A model generated the notes under the pieces. It saw only the letters and a program-made list of their open reading frames with translations. It did no database searches and had not been told where the DNA came from. DNA of 64,000 nt from Apiospora phragmitis. Its lineage: Eukaryota > Ascomycota > Sordariomycetes > Amphisphaeriales > Apiosporaceae. Positions 46,199 through 58,422 of the stretch are shown here, piece after piece (position 1 is the stretch's first letter; each line of letters starts with the position of its first letter). The stretch covers positions 1,488,001 through 1,552,000 of the forward strand of contig JAQQWL010000005.1 in NCBI GenBank assembly GCA_038363925.1, read 5' to 3'. The position numbers and the translations under genes are program-made.

Positions 46199-47920
46199 AA
46201 TGGCGTTTCCTCAAGCAGATTGGTTGGTTAGGTGTCAGATTAAGGGGGGTATAGGGAGATCACTGGGACTAGACGTCCCTCCAACATGGATTGACGAGGC
46301 CATGATTTACATAAAACAAGTAGAGAGGGCGTGGGCTTTGTGATGCTGTATAATGATACGAATGACCACAAAACCTGCCAACGTCTGTCTTTCATGGTGC
46401 CTTCAAATATATATACATATGGGTACAGGCCATCCGCCCAAAAGGCACCATCTTACATCCCAAATATGTAAAGAACACTACTAATAATCACATTCAGTTC
46501 TCGAATACGAATTTCGAACTTTTCGCCAACAGTAGGAGAGTCTTCGCCGAGGAAGATTGTGACAGCGAGGCATGAGACAGAGACTGTATACGATGCCCAG
46601 TCCCAAGAGTTTTGCGTACTGTTCTTTCAATCAATTAAAGCTATATGGCGATTCTTTCTACAAGCAGCTTGAGAGTCATGTTAAACTATATAACGCTGAA
46701 ACTGAATAGGTAATTGCACATAGAAACTTCAGGTATTGAACTGTCTCAGCGGCTATTGACAGGTATTTTGAACCCCCTTTATCATACACGGGTAGTTGGC
46801 TTGCTTGCGGAAATCTATACTTTTACGTTAAGAGAAAATACAAAAGAAACTAATTTATTTACACGTTTTAGCACTATTACACTGATAGACGACAACAGCA
46901 GGCGGTTTTCAAATTTTTTGTTCCCGGTGTATTCCTTTTCTACAACACAAAACTCAATGTCCCGGTGACCCTATGTCCCTGTATGCCAGATCTACTACAT
47001 CCTCAACTGCCTCTCCTTCCTTCTTTCCGCCCCTCCTCCTCAACTGCTTCCCCCTGTCGCCGAAACAGTAGCTCCTCTGGTGTATGGCCGGCAATGAACG
47101 CCAACTTAATTATAGACGGGTTGTAATTTGCGAGGCAGGGACCATCGAATACGACGATTATATGTGTGTGAAAGAACCCTGATGCCTGTCAAATGCTGAA
47201 GAATCCCACCGGCGCCATGCGCTTGCTGTGTCGCTTTGCTGAATTAACACGCCCCTCCTCAAGACTGCGTCTACTCCGGTCCGTAAACGAAAAAACGAGG
47301 GTCGTGAATGATGCTGATAAGATAGAGAGGAAAATTTTTGTTGGTTCGTTTCCCAGACTCCGCCAATTGTTCCTGTGCCAGAAAACGATGAACTCCATAG
47401 ATGGGCCCTGCATTTTTACGTAACGATAAAAGTCGGTTCCAAATCTTGGTAGTAGAGCTGACCTGTCGAGATTATATCCACGAACAACTGCGCAACGGTG
47501 CTACTGCCCGAAGCTGTTACACGCCGGCAACACTTCCGAGTCAGGACAACAACGAGGCAGGCATGGCGGTGATGCCAGGGGCCACTTAATGAAATGCCGA
47601 GTGTATCGCGCGCTGTCTAAGAATAACAAGTGTTCGTGAGCAGGCTTCTGTGGGCATGACGCGCCAATGCCAATTAGAGCCGCCTATAAGTCGTAGCTGC
47701 GTGAGGCAGGTTGTACCAAACTGTGATGTTGAGAACGGGATGCAGCCCAAAAGAGTATTACAAAGGTGTAGTATGTTGAAACATCGGACAGGATGTCAGC
47801 CATCCAATGCTCATTCGGAGTCTATACGGAATCGCAGATATGAATGGGCCAGGGGCATTTAGCCTGTGAAGATATTGATATTAGTACACGCTCCCCCTAA
47901 TCTCCCAAACTGCCTGTATT
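46199..47920. other. intergenic region between convergent genes
   Basis: 3' flanks of the p24 and casein kinase genes. The kinase may have a last intron here: a GTAAGT donor inside its stop context (47929) and CTTCACAG at about 47864-47871 would replace the final Lys. No other gene seen. Confidence 0.45.
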
Positions 47921-49455
47921 TTACTTACCGCAGCAGAGCACCTTCATGAACTTCTGGAAACCAGTAGGTTGAGGCTGGGCAGGTTGTCCATTGCTGGGCA
48001 TAGCCTGGGCACCGCCACTGATGTTCGTTTGAGGGGCCATTCTCGGTGGCAAATTTTGGCTACTATTTTGGAATTGTGCTTGCGTTGAGCCGGTCGGCGT
48101 AGCCATATCACGAAGTCCCCCCCCCGCTGGTTCGTTGTGGGTTCAGCGCGCCTGGGGCGTTTTGCCGGCGCTTGTCCGTCGCCTTCGCTGGAGACGGAGG
48201 TGGGGGCTGCGCGGCGTTTAAACGCTCGATGGTTAGACCAGGGTTGCTGAGCCCCTTTCGAGAGTTGCCGTGGAGTTCCATTTGGGAAGGACCCGGCCTC
48301 TGGTTTGGGTTGTGGTAACCACTGGGCTTGTTGTGCATGCCATCCCAGCCCTTGCCGGAGTCCTTGCTGATCTTCATCCAGTCGTATTCGCCATCCTCAA
48401 CCTCGCCCGTGTTCTTCAGAGCCTGGGTGAACAGATCACGCAGGTAATCGTAGTCGGGGGTATCCTCGAATCCAAGGTTCCGCACATACGTGAGGTATTT
48501 GCTGAACTCTTCAGGGAATCCTTCGCACAGGTCCTTGATCGGCGTGGTCTGCTTCTTCTCACCAATCTTCTCGTACTTCTGTTTATTGGTCGCGGCCTTG
48601 AGGCCTTGCCATGGTAGTCCACCTCGGAGGAAGTACATGAAAACGTGGCCCAGGGCCTCGAGATCATCTCGGCGAGACTGCTCACGACCCAGATGCGTGT
48701 TAATGCTCATGTATCTGGCAGTTCCCGACAGCGACTTGCGCTCGCGGTAGGGGATGTGTTGCTTCGTTTTAGGATCGCGGTACTGCTTCGCCATTCCAAA
48801 ATCCACAACATGGATGACGTTGGCTGCCTTGGTTCCGGGGCGTCCAATCAGGAAGTTGTCAGGCTTGATATCACGGTAAATGAGGTTCTTTTCGTGAATC
48901 GTTTGTACTCGGGAGAGCTAAAAAGCGGGATGGTTGTTAGATCAGACTGCTCAATCGGTGGGGATTAATTCATGGGGCAGCGTACCATTTGCTTGGCCAC
49001 CATAACAACAGTCTTGATAGTGAACCTCCGGTTGCAGTGGTCGAAGAGATCTTCCAGCGAAGGACCCAGCAAATCTATGACCAGGATGTTGTGAAGACCT
49101 TCTTGACCAAAGTAGTAGACATTAGGGATACCGGCTGATTGAGGTTAGCGAGGTTTGCTTTAGGTTGTCGAATGATCAGCCAAAACTTACGACACCCGAC
49201 CAGGATCTTGTATGTTCGATATTCATCTCGTAATTGCGGTGCGTCGCTCTTACGAGGTTCCTAGACAAAGAACAGTTAGTATACTAGAAGCAAGACGAGC
49301 AGTAGGATTGCTACGCGAGCACGCACAAACTTGATGGCAACTTGCTGATTGTTCAGCAAGTTGGTGCCCTCGAAGATGACACCAAAGGAGCCTTCTCCTA
49401 TCTTCTTGCCCACTCGGTAGTGGACACCGACAACGTTTGACGACGACGAGGCCAT
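47921..49455 (-). CDS. casein kinase 1 (Hrr25/CK1-delta-like), apparent frameshift in the tail
   Basis: Ser/Thr kinase acting in circadian, cell-cycle and vesicle-traffic control in fungi. Exons: 49455-49327, 49260-49191, 49134-48986 and 48917-47921. The kinase domain fills about residues 1-300: glycine loop [15 protein letters not shown], Lys in QQVAIKF, catalytic [15 protein letters not shown] as [11 protein letters not shown], and the CK1 signature [16 protein letters not shown]. The tail is Pro/Gln-rich with a terminal Cys-Cys (VLCCGK), a likely lipidation site. The tail frame shifts at the C9 run 48117-48125 (coding G9): as read it ends at 48108, after TSGGGTS. With one G less it continues [16 protein letters not shown] to 47921 (about 447 residues). 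The continuing frame matches the usual fungal CK1 tail as I know it, so error is likely. Confidence 0.93.
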
Positions 49456-52400
49456 TTTCGTAGAGGTCGAGGACTTGAAGTGATCGCTTCCGGATTGAAG
49501 ATCGAGTCCAGGTGGAGGAAGGCCGACGTGATTGCGGTTCGTTGGGTCGAGACAGTCGATCGGTAGTCAATAGGACGGATGAGACAGGCCTATTGTATTG
49601 CCAACGAGCTGAAGGGAGGTTTCCTTCCTTTTTTGGCACTTCCTTCTCTCGAAACCTCACAAAAGAAAATAGGAGTATCGAAGATACTCGGACACTCTAA
49701 GCCGACGCGAAGCTCATCCCCGAGTATCTTTTGTTGATGAGAATATTGACACAAGAACTCAAAATCGGGGGAGGGTAGGAGGGAAGGAGAAGGTCGATTG
49801 GTGGAATGCCCGGGAGGGACGACGAGATGGGTTTGGACAGGCTCTGTCGGGTCCTAGGATGTTGCGAGTAATTGGCAGGACTGGGCAGGGTGGAATTGAA
49901 AAGGGAAGGGAGGCGAGCAAGCGTGAGAGAGCGACCAGTGGGTGCTTAGGTTGGCTTGGTTGGGGGGAGAAATGACAAGAGAGAGAAAGGCGGAATGCAG
50001 CCACCAGTGGGCAGGACAGGACAGGGTGAGAGGGTGAGACTGCGCGACTGGAGCAGCAAAAGAATCGGCCGGTTTAGTCCAGTTAGGTGGAAGAGTTAAG
50101 GGGGGGCTAAGGCACCGCCCAGTAAAGAACGCTAGGAAAGGGCCTGTGGAACCAGAAAAAAGAGCCAGAGCCAGAAAGAGCCCCAGCAGGCCAAGCATTC
50201 AGAATTGGGGTTGCGTTGCACAGAGCAGCGAGAGCCACAAAAATGGAGAGAGTCAGCTCCTGATTGAGCTCGCTAATCCCAGCAGAGTAGCAACCTATTA
50301 ACAAAAACAGACGAGGCCCTCGAATTGAAGCAATGCAAAACCCGGGAAAGGCTAGTCTCCCTTCTTTCGGCTGCCTCGACAGGACAGACACGATGATGAT
50401 GGCTGCAGGTGAGGAGGAACCACACTGGATGACAGATGTTCACCTGTCGGTAATCGATGCGATGGGTCGTTGAACGTGGTGCATGTGGCAAAGCGTCCAG
50501 CGCAGCGTTGCGTAGGTGGTTGTTGCGAAAGGGCCAGAATCCTTCATGATTGGCGAGAGCAGCTTTATTAAACAGCCTATCGTGTGACTTCATGGCTACC
50601 TATATCTACAATCTACTTGGGGAGACTATCGCAGCTGAATCTAGAACGACCATGGATATGGACGGATGCATTGATGGCCATCGTCGCCTGGTGTGCCCTA
50701 CCTACTTACAGGAGTTGCGCATATGCGCCTGAAGTCTCAGAGGCTGTCCTTCCATCGGATACCCGAAGAGAAGTGGCCGAGAGAGGGACTCGAGAGTCAG
50801 TGAGCATATTCAGGGTGCCCTTACCAAGATATTGTATGCTTATGTATGTACACAAGGTACCTACCTGGTCTTTTGCGTACGAGTACTTTCATTTCTATCG
50901 CATAGTGCTGATCAGATTTTGTACCTGGCAGCCAATCCAGCACCGACTAATCCTGGGCTCGACCACAACTGCGCCCCCCGTTCAAAGATCACGACTCGCA
51001 AGCCCACGGCGGCACGGATGCCGGCCCTCCCTCTTGCGAGACAAGCATCTGCCATTTCAGGTTCAATAATATAAATGCACACTGGCCCCAGCGCGCTGGT
51101 GAATCTCAACAGAATGAATTATTTCAATTCTTATGGGCGGGGGTACATGCTAAGATACCGAATAGCATTCATTTGTCGTACCCTACGGAGTATGCGACGA
51201 GGGATCAAGTCGAGCCGGAACCTTCAACGTCCCTCGTCAACAAAGGTTTGGTCAAACATCAGTCAATGCATGCAACATTGTTTTCTTTGCCAGCCGCATT
51301 TACTTTCTCGTCTGCGTTTCAGCTTCCATCCACCCGAGTCCGGCCTTCCAGACTTTTTAGGAATATTCCCATCACGTATTGACCGATCTCAAGTAGAGTA
51401 TGTCCTCGTCCGTTGCCCGCGTGCCTGACACTCAGGTGTCAAGTGGTAACATCGGAACTTATTCGTGGAAGCCCTGGCGGTAGGGAACACGGCAACACGA
51501 GCATCAACTACGCGAATCGTTGACGACCAAGTGTCGGCGCTAGCTGGATGAAACGAACGCCGAATAATCGACGGTTAATATACCTACCTCGCTACCCAAC
51601 ATCTATCAAGATACTTGCGCGTCCAGCACTGGTTCTTCCTGCCGAAAGTACTCTTGTCTGAAATTCCAATCTGGCAGTCTGCGCAAACCTCAGGTACTAG
51701 CGATGTAGTGCGATGGAGCTGGCATGGGTATTTTCATAGGCAATGTCCGAACTACCCCAGGAGAAACGGACCGGAATATCCATTGATAAACAGCTATCGA
51801 TATGTGCGATCCCGCTTCTTTCCCTCGTCGTCATTCGAGTCAGCATCGCAACCATCCGCGTGCATCGCTGTTTACCTAGCGACTCCAGTCCCGAATCTTC
51901 CATTCTTTCCTCCATGCTCGCAGTCAACACCGACTGCGATCAGCCGGTTGTCTGGCGTACTAGTAGACCGGAGGACGAACTAGCTGGCTGGGGTGGTATC
52001 CTGGGGTGTCCGTTATTGGCCCATAGTTGCGTCAATAGGTCCTGCCGAAACCCCTGCATCTTCTGAGGTTGTATCCAGTATCTTGACATCGAATGGCCTT
52101 TCGGGAACACAGAAGGGGGGGAGGACCCTAGGCACATTCCATTCTTGGCCCAGTCGATTGGGCAAGGCAGGACAAGGGGGCCAAATCTCCTTGTCTGGCC
52201 AAATGCCCTTCCACACCACAATGCGATACGACGCTATTAACATGAGGTACATGCTAAATCCAATTATCCAGGAACAAGAAGAATCTCATCTCACATCGTA
52301 TCGTACTTAAATATTACTAACAACCCTATCGTTGCATCAAGCCTCTCCTCTGCCGAGAAAGGGTCCGTCGTCGGTCGCGTATGACACATCACCGTCAGAT

Positions 52401-54104
52401 TGGATCTGGCCGGGCTTTTCTGTCTTGAAATGAATGTCGGTCAACCAGGCTGCACCCGTTTCTTGACTGCCTGTCCTACTTACAACTAGGGTCCCAGGTA
52501 CCGTCTCACCGACAAAACAAGCACGGCATTGAAGCAAAGCTCGCATGCATGCCCAGCCGTTGCCCTCGACCTCGGCCCTTGTGGAGTCGTTCTGCGACAG
52601 GCAAACCAACGTCGCGCGTCTAGTTAGCTTGGTCACTTGTTAGGCTAGTTCTTCAGACTGATCGATCTAGGAACACTCAGGTCTATTTGCATCTGTGATT
52701 TGACCGGCCTTCTCCGCAACCACTTCCTTCGCGACTAATCTAGCGCTCGGCCTCCCCTCCAGATGCCGCTTAATCAACTTTTTTTTGCCGCTGCAGCTCG
52801 GCTATAGTGACCACCTACCTATTGAAGTTCAACACGGGTCGGGGGTTTTGCATATGTCGCAAGGTATTTGTTGTCGACACTTGTACATACCATTCCTGGT
52901 TTGTTCCAATCGCACGAGCGTGTTCCATCGCTCCACCACAATGCCTGGGTACTGATGAATCGTCACTACCACGACTTTCAGCGTCTCGAGCTTCTCTGCT
53001 CAAGGACAGCCATCCGGCAAATGTCGGTTGGGATACCCGATCTACGGATCTGCCATGTGGGGTTCTCTTGAGCTGGCCAACTTGTCATTGATGTTTGCGA
53101 CAGAGCCTCGCAAATCCCTGGTGTTGGGCAGCACGGAATAGGTAGCAAGCAAGGCCATCCGAAATGCTATACCTGCCCTGCCCTGCCTGCCAAGGCTACA
53201 TATCAAGGGTCTAGTAATAGAACCTAGGGACGTCCCGATAAGAATGTTTCACGCTACAGCTTGGCATGATCCCGGATCACAGTATAGTCTGCTCACCAAA
53301 CAGCCAGCAAAGCTTGGCGATGCTTCCGCGGCACTCTCCAGTCCGTCACATACCCGCGTTTCACTGTCCGTTGGAGGCAGCCCGGTGGTAGAGATGGCTA
53401 GGTTATACACTACCCCGGTAATGTGATGATGGGTTCGATCTTGGTTTGACGCAAATCTCCGACCCGGCGGGTCTTCCGAGCATTGTGCTAGCTATGCCTT
53501 CATCCGGCTGCGCTGGCTACCTCCGCTCTGGAGCGCCGAGTATGGCGACTCATCTTATCTCTGTCTATCGAGCTGGTGGGCGAGTAGTGCATATCTGAGG
53601 ATTTTCAATATTGGGACACTCAGCAGGATCCCAGCAGCGGCGACGAAATGGCAATCATTGCTGAACTGGTATTGTTCCAATGCTTACACCAGTGGTGTTT
53701 ATGAGTAGCACTCCGCGGCTCCTCTGCTCCGGATCCCAGCATCTCAGCGATTTGTTGGCAAGTGGTACCGCCAGTTACTACTTAAGTACTGACTGCTGCC
53801 AGCCACCACAATGACAACTATCAATTATCAGCTACCTAACCAAAGTGGCCAACGCGACTTGAACCGTTGCCACTATTCGGTTCGTTCGGGAAACAGGACT
53901 TACCTAACGGTCAAACCACTGGTCTTATTCTACAAGTAGTGAAGGTTCATTGAGACTGTCATTATAAGTCGAAGTGAGGTTTGGAGAGGGGTTGTGTACA
54001 ACGACAATATCATCAACTGAAAACTTCCTAACGGACATAAGCCTCATATTTTTTGCAATGCATCGCTACGGATGCCCACTCCCATAGGGAACATCCCAGA
54101 GAAA
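49456..54104. other. 4.6-kb intergenic region
   Basis: Promoter and leader of the casein kinase gene at the left, 3' flank of the aquaporin at the right. Frames at 50584-51069, 51940-52636 and elsewhere lack motifs and extend into no plausible exon chain. A tRNA-like box pair near 53385-53450 does not fold (see rejected). No mobile element recognised. Confidence 0.45.
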
Positions 54105-55213
54105 TTAGCCCGTTTTGCCTATCTCCTGGCGTCTGGTAGCCTGCAATCTCATCGTTTCTTCATCCATTGATCCGGATTTGCTGAAGTGTCTTAGCAATCC
54201 TTCTTCGCCATTCTCATGTACAGCGTGTCCTTTGCTGATGCTGCTCAGACTGTCGCACATGAGGAGCTCGTAGAGAGCCGTGGCGCAAAAAGTCGCAGGA
54301 ATGTTCACAAGGATGGCGATGGGGCTGTAGTTCATATATGTGAAAGCCTCCCGGCCGAAGAAGATGGCCGCCACCATCCTTGTGCCCAAGTCTCTCGCCA
54401 TGTTTGCCGCAATGGTGATGTCGGCAAACCCCCAGATCATGGCCGCATAACCCAGACCGATCGTGAATGGGACAGTGGCTGGAGTGATAAAAGGGTTGGC
54501 TGGATCAATGCACGCCCAGATTATCAGCCCAATAAAGAAATCGACGAAAAACTCTGTCATGAAGACGAATCCTAGGTTTGTCTGGTCTGGATTCGGAAAC
54601 GAGCAGAGGATACTGGCAGGAGTCCCATTGCCAACCACTGGTTTGCCTTGGGCGATGAACGCTTGCTTCATGGCTTGTATTTGCGGCCAATACATGCCCA
54701 TCATGACAAGTCCAGCCACGAAAGCCCCCAACACCTGGGAGACAATGTAGTACGGCACTTTCTTCCATGGAAAGCCCTGCCAGAAGGCGAAGCATAGCGT
54801 GATGGCAGGGTGAAAGTGGCCGCCCGAGGTCGGCGCGCAAGTGATGATGGCGAATGCGATGCCCACGGCGTATGCACAGCCGACTTGGAACAAGCCTCCG
54901 AAGGGAGACACGCCCAGTGGATGTGCGACATTCGTCAGGAAGCTGGCGGTCGCAGCCACGCCCGGGAAGACGTACAAGAAGACGCCTGTTGCTTCGGCCA
55001 GGCACTCTCGCAGCCAGCGGGGCCGCTTCCTCTCGAAATCAAGCTTGCGCTGTGATACGGGCTTGTGGGCTATGACGGAACGTGTTGCATGGCGCTGTAT
55101 CGCCTCAGTTGCTCCAAGCTCTACTGCTGGGGGTTAGTGACAATTCCAAGGTGGCATTCGGTTCCGGACTTACAGTCATGGGAATGTGCACGTTCAAGTG
55201 GTTCGGAAGCCAT
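54105..55213 (-). CDS. aquaglyceroporin-like MIP channel with altered NPA boxes
   Basis: Six-helix membrane channel, 352 residues, two exons (55213-55174 and 55123-54105; intron with GTAAGT and CTAAC). The N-terminal cytosolic part (to about residue 50) is polar and basic. Half-helix loops: loop B reads GGHFHPAITL (HPA at 118-120 instead of NPA). Loop E reads AANMARDLGTR (NMA at 254-256 instead of NPA), keeping the filter Arg257 and the Asp258 typical of glycerol facilitators. The C-terminal cytosolic tail of about 60 residues is polar. Such changed boxes occur in divergent fungal MIP subfamilies; solute specificity is uncertain. The start ATG at 55213 is set by the spliced frame (MASEPLERAHSHDLEL). 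Confidence 0.9.
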
Positions 55214-57223
55214 AGCGGCTGCGGCTTGATACCCAGTGATGGTACCAAGAGACGGTGGTCGGCTGGGCAATTGATACGGAGCTTTTTTCAACATCTCGCA
55301 ATATCAGTCGTAAAACCTACAGTCACGCTAAAGGCAAACGGAACCATCCAGATTACGGAAATGGCCTGTTTGGTCTTTATACTATAAACCATCACTGTTA
55401 CACATTGCTGATCATCTTGTTGCAGATAACTCAGGATAATCGATGTTGACCATTACGGGCCAACGACGTGGTTGTGACATGCAGCGGTGTGAACGCGAGT
55501 ACACTCGCGAGATCACATCACACGGGCATCAAATCCATATTGGGTCTCAAAGACGCGTAGATCTCAAGCTTTGAAGAGGACCGTGGTCTGACTTGCTGTG
55601 CGGGGAGCGGGAAGAGTCGCCTCTTAAGACAAACATGATATTACATCTTTCCCTCTGGAGGGACTGGACACGCGTCGGTCCTCTGGGCAAATGCAACACT
55701 GCTGTATACTATATATTTATCTCACAGAAAGAGTGGAAGATCAACAAGAGCGTGCGGGGTTTCCATCAGGGGGAAAGCATCCTTCTCTACGGACTTGACT
55801 TCTGAGGTCAGGATACTTACTGTCTCCAAGACTCCAACTGCCGCTGGGTGTGGCGTTGCGGCGCGATCCCGTCGGCGGGCAGGTGGAGACATACATAGGA
55901 AGATAATGCTTGCTTACTTTTATGGTGCCAATGAAACACTGCAGTCATCCAAGCCCAGAGGAAGAAGAAAAGGGGCATGCCCTAAGACTACAATCCATCG
56001 TGAAAAGCAGATCTGAGAATGTCTGAGAGAATGTCTCATTCATGGGATTAGTAGTCCGGGTATGCCTATCGACCCTGAACCTTAAGCAGGTGGCTTTTTA
56101 TTATTTTCTTCTTCTACTTCCTTTTGGCTTTCTTTTGCTTTCCACGCCTTACATACGTTTCAAGACACAGCCTTAAAAGTCTGTCTTGGGGGCTCATGAC
56201 GTGGGCCAATTTAGAGACCTTCATTGGATCTCGAACGAAAAAGCTGTTTAGAGCTGCGCTTGATATCAGTGGTCAGTCCAGCACGACTCTTTGCGTTTGT
56301 CGTTTCACTTCTTGCAATGCTTATAGTGATTGCCTACCAGGCAGACCTACCCCAGTGCCAAATGCGGTCTCTAACTCGACTCCTGCCTCGGTGAACTATG
56401 TCCTACCTGGTATTCAGGGCTAACTTGCAAAAATGAACAGTCACATGGTCTCAATGCCAGCGATCTGGATACTCTGTCCCATATCGCTGTCAGACTCGTC
56501 ACATGGCCTACAGCACCACAATATCATTACATCGGCAGCTTTGGGGCTATTTCGTTAGGCTTCGGGGGGGTTCCGCTAGGCAGCCTCATTCATGGACCCC
56601 CAGTTGGCTCTGTCGGGGTTGGGCTGAGTCCAGGCTGTGAATTCGAGCTAGCCTATACCTGAAAAGAGACCACCATCTATGAGGTGTCTAGCTCGGGCTT
56701 CGGATGACCGGGTTAGGTATTTAAACACAAACCGTTAGGTGTTCCTTACCGAGGTTGTACTATTGCTAGGGGAAGATCAAGGATAACTGTTCTTTCTGAA
56801 CTGGTCGATCTGCACGGGAGCGGCTGGCCTCCCGAGCCGGTGGGGAAAACTTCAACCAGGTAGGCATTGCAGTCGGCCAGGTCTGTGTTATTAGGACCTA
56901 TCCCGTTTATTTATGCCATGGTTCTTTTTTGATATGTATATCGCGTTGGCGTATTATGCAATTGAAGTCCGGGGACTGGATCGACTGGGCTTGGCTTATC
57001 TGAGCATTCAAGATACTACCGTAAACGGTCATTTATCTTGAAAGATTATCATGGCCTGAAAGAATCATCGCTGAGCTACACGATGAACGACTCTTTTGGG
57101 TCAGTCTAACTTTGATGCCATATGCCTGGCTATTTGTCTCGAGGGTGACAGTCACACTTTATGAAAGCTATAGGAAATAAGTAAGCAAGAAGGCACTTGG
57201 GGGGTTATTAATGCCTATCCGCA
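55214..57223. other. 2-kb intergenic region
   Basis: Upstream of the aquaporin gene. Only short frames without motifs; no RNA gene or repeat recognised. Confidence 0.45.
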
Positions 57224-57604
57224 ATGGGTGACACCAACGTAGAAAAGGGTACAACATACAGTCTCAAACCCAAGCCACGCAGCAATAGAGCGCATACGGC
57301 GATCACTACTACCCCGAGCACTGGCGGTCCACCGCTATCCGCCTTCCGCTTGACCGCGCTCCCCACGAAACTCCAGCTCGAGATCCTCAGCCACGTCGAC
57401 CTGGGCGGCCTAGTCCAACTCTGCCGCACCAGTCGTGAATCGCGCGAAGGTGCCTCGTCTGTCGCTTTCCCTTCGATGGTGCAACCCACGAGGCCCGTCG
57501 CCGTGCAACTCGCTCTTTGCACTGCTGGCTCGCCGTGCCTGAACATGCCGCCCGTGCGCCTCTCTTATTACTCCTCGCGCCTAGCGATGAGTCCTCGCGC
57601 CTAG
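57224..57604 (+). CDS. short F-box-like protein, truncated by a 20-bp duplication
   Basis: 126 residues as read. After a polar start, an F-box core is visible at about residues 40-70 (LTALPTKLQLEILSHVDLGG, LVQLCRTSRE). F-box proteins link substrates to SCF ubiquitin ligases. The end (RLAMSPRA, stop 57602-57604) lies within the second copy of a perfect 20-bp duplication. Without one copy the frame would run on to the TGA at 57760-57762. The region after the F-box does not resemble the usual fungal F-box C-terminus, so it may already be a relic. Confidence 0.5.
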   Translation: MGDTNVEKGTTYSLKPKPRSNRAHTAITTTPSTGGPPLSAFRLTALPTKLQLEILSHVDLGGLVQLCRTSRESREGASSVAFPSMVQPTRPVAVQLALCTAGSPCLNMPPVRLSYYSSRLAMSPRA

Positions 57605-57611
57605 CGATGAG
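57572..57611. repeat. perfect 20-bp tandem duplication inside the F-box frame
   Basis: TCCTCGCGCCTAGCGATGAG occurs twice head to tail (57572-57591, 57592-57611). Since 20 is not a multiple of 3, it shifts the reading frame and creates the stop. Confidence 0.92.
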
Positions 57612-57781
57612 GACTGATGGGTGCTCGAGTAGTGATATTCTAAGGGCTATCACTACTTCTGGCATCAGCCGATGCTCACTAGACTTGCCCTCCAATTGTT
57701 CCTTGTTAAGTGTTTTAAATTGTGCTCATTCTAATTACAAGGCCCAAAAGAGCATTATATGAAAAAGTGAAATATGTAACA

Positions 57782-57861
57782 TGCTCGCTACCGGACTCGA
57801 ACCGGTATCCCTTTTACTACTTCTCAGAAATAAACGCGCTTTACCATTAAGCTAAACGAGC
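57782..57861 (-). tRNA. tRNA-like gene, identity unresolved
   Basis: Read on the minus strand, the acceptor stem GCTCGTT pairs with AGCGAGC (one G-T). The D arm GCTT-AATGGTA-AAGC and the T arm ACCGG-TTCGAGT-CCGGT are perfect, and the discriminator base is A. The anticodon region (GCGTTTATTTCTGAGAAGTAG and on) does not give a clean 5-bp stem with a 7-nt loop. TTTAT/GTAAA leaves an enlarged loop with TCT (Arg), while CGTTT/AGAAG with one mismatch gives TTC (Glu) and a 13-nt variable arm. The D arm and AT-rich middle look mitochondrial, so a nuclear copy of a mitochondrial tRNA is possible. Confidence 0.6.
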
Positions 57862-58422
57862 CTTTGGTCGAGGGGAAGCCTGTGTATGTTCGGCGATCAC
57901 CTTATTGCCTGCTATCAATTCAAGTGAAGGTTTCGGCTTTTTTACGAGTCAAGCTTTGGGTCGGTGGTGTATTCACAGCACCTCACGCGGGTCAATGGAG
58001 CTTCCAAACTACCTATAACGAGCGGGACTACTTCTAAAAGGAGCACTTCTGTACTATTTGATATTATTCGATGAGTATTTATTGGTTCCTTGATTACATA
58101 AATGCATACATTCACGGGGAGTCGCTGTGAGAGAAACTTGAGGGGAAGGCAGAGAAAGACCAACTCTCTGCCTGTGTGTGCGTGTGACTGACCGAGGACG
58201 GGGAAGAGACTGTATCTGTGTGTCTTATTTTTCATGCTGACTAGCTACATGTGTGTGTTTGGATCATCAGGTAAACTTCGCTCTGCTCATAATCTCCATG
58301 AGAACCGTCGTTTACTCGCATGCGTCCAAGTTTGTTGAAGGTTACCCCGAACGCAGGCTTCTAGTCCGCACCTATCCGGACATTACCATAAAGCCATCAC
58401 AATGATCACTAGGATCACCATC
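57862..58422. other. intergenic region
   Basis: Between the tRNA-like gene and the 3' end of the aldo-keto reductase gene. Short GT-rich stretch near 58168-58260; nothing else seen. Confidence 0.45.

Noticed and set aside
52337..52636. 99-codon minus-strand frame with a GTAAGT inside
   Set aside because: No recognisable domain and no partner exon; composition is not coding-like.
53380..53455. tRNA-like box A (TGGTAGAGATGG) and box B (GGTTCGATCTT) pair
   Set aside because: The T stem and acceptor stem do not pair and there is no T-run terminator; at best an old relic.
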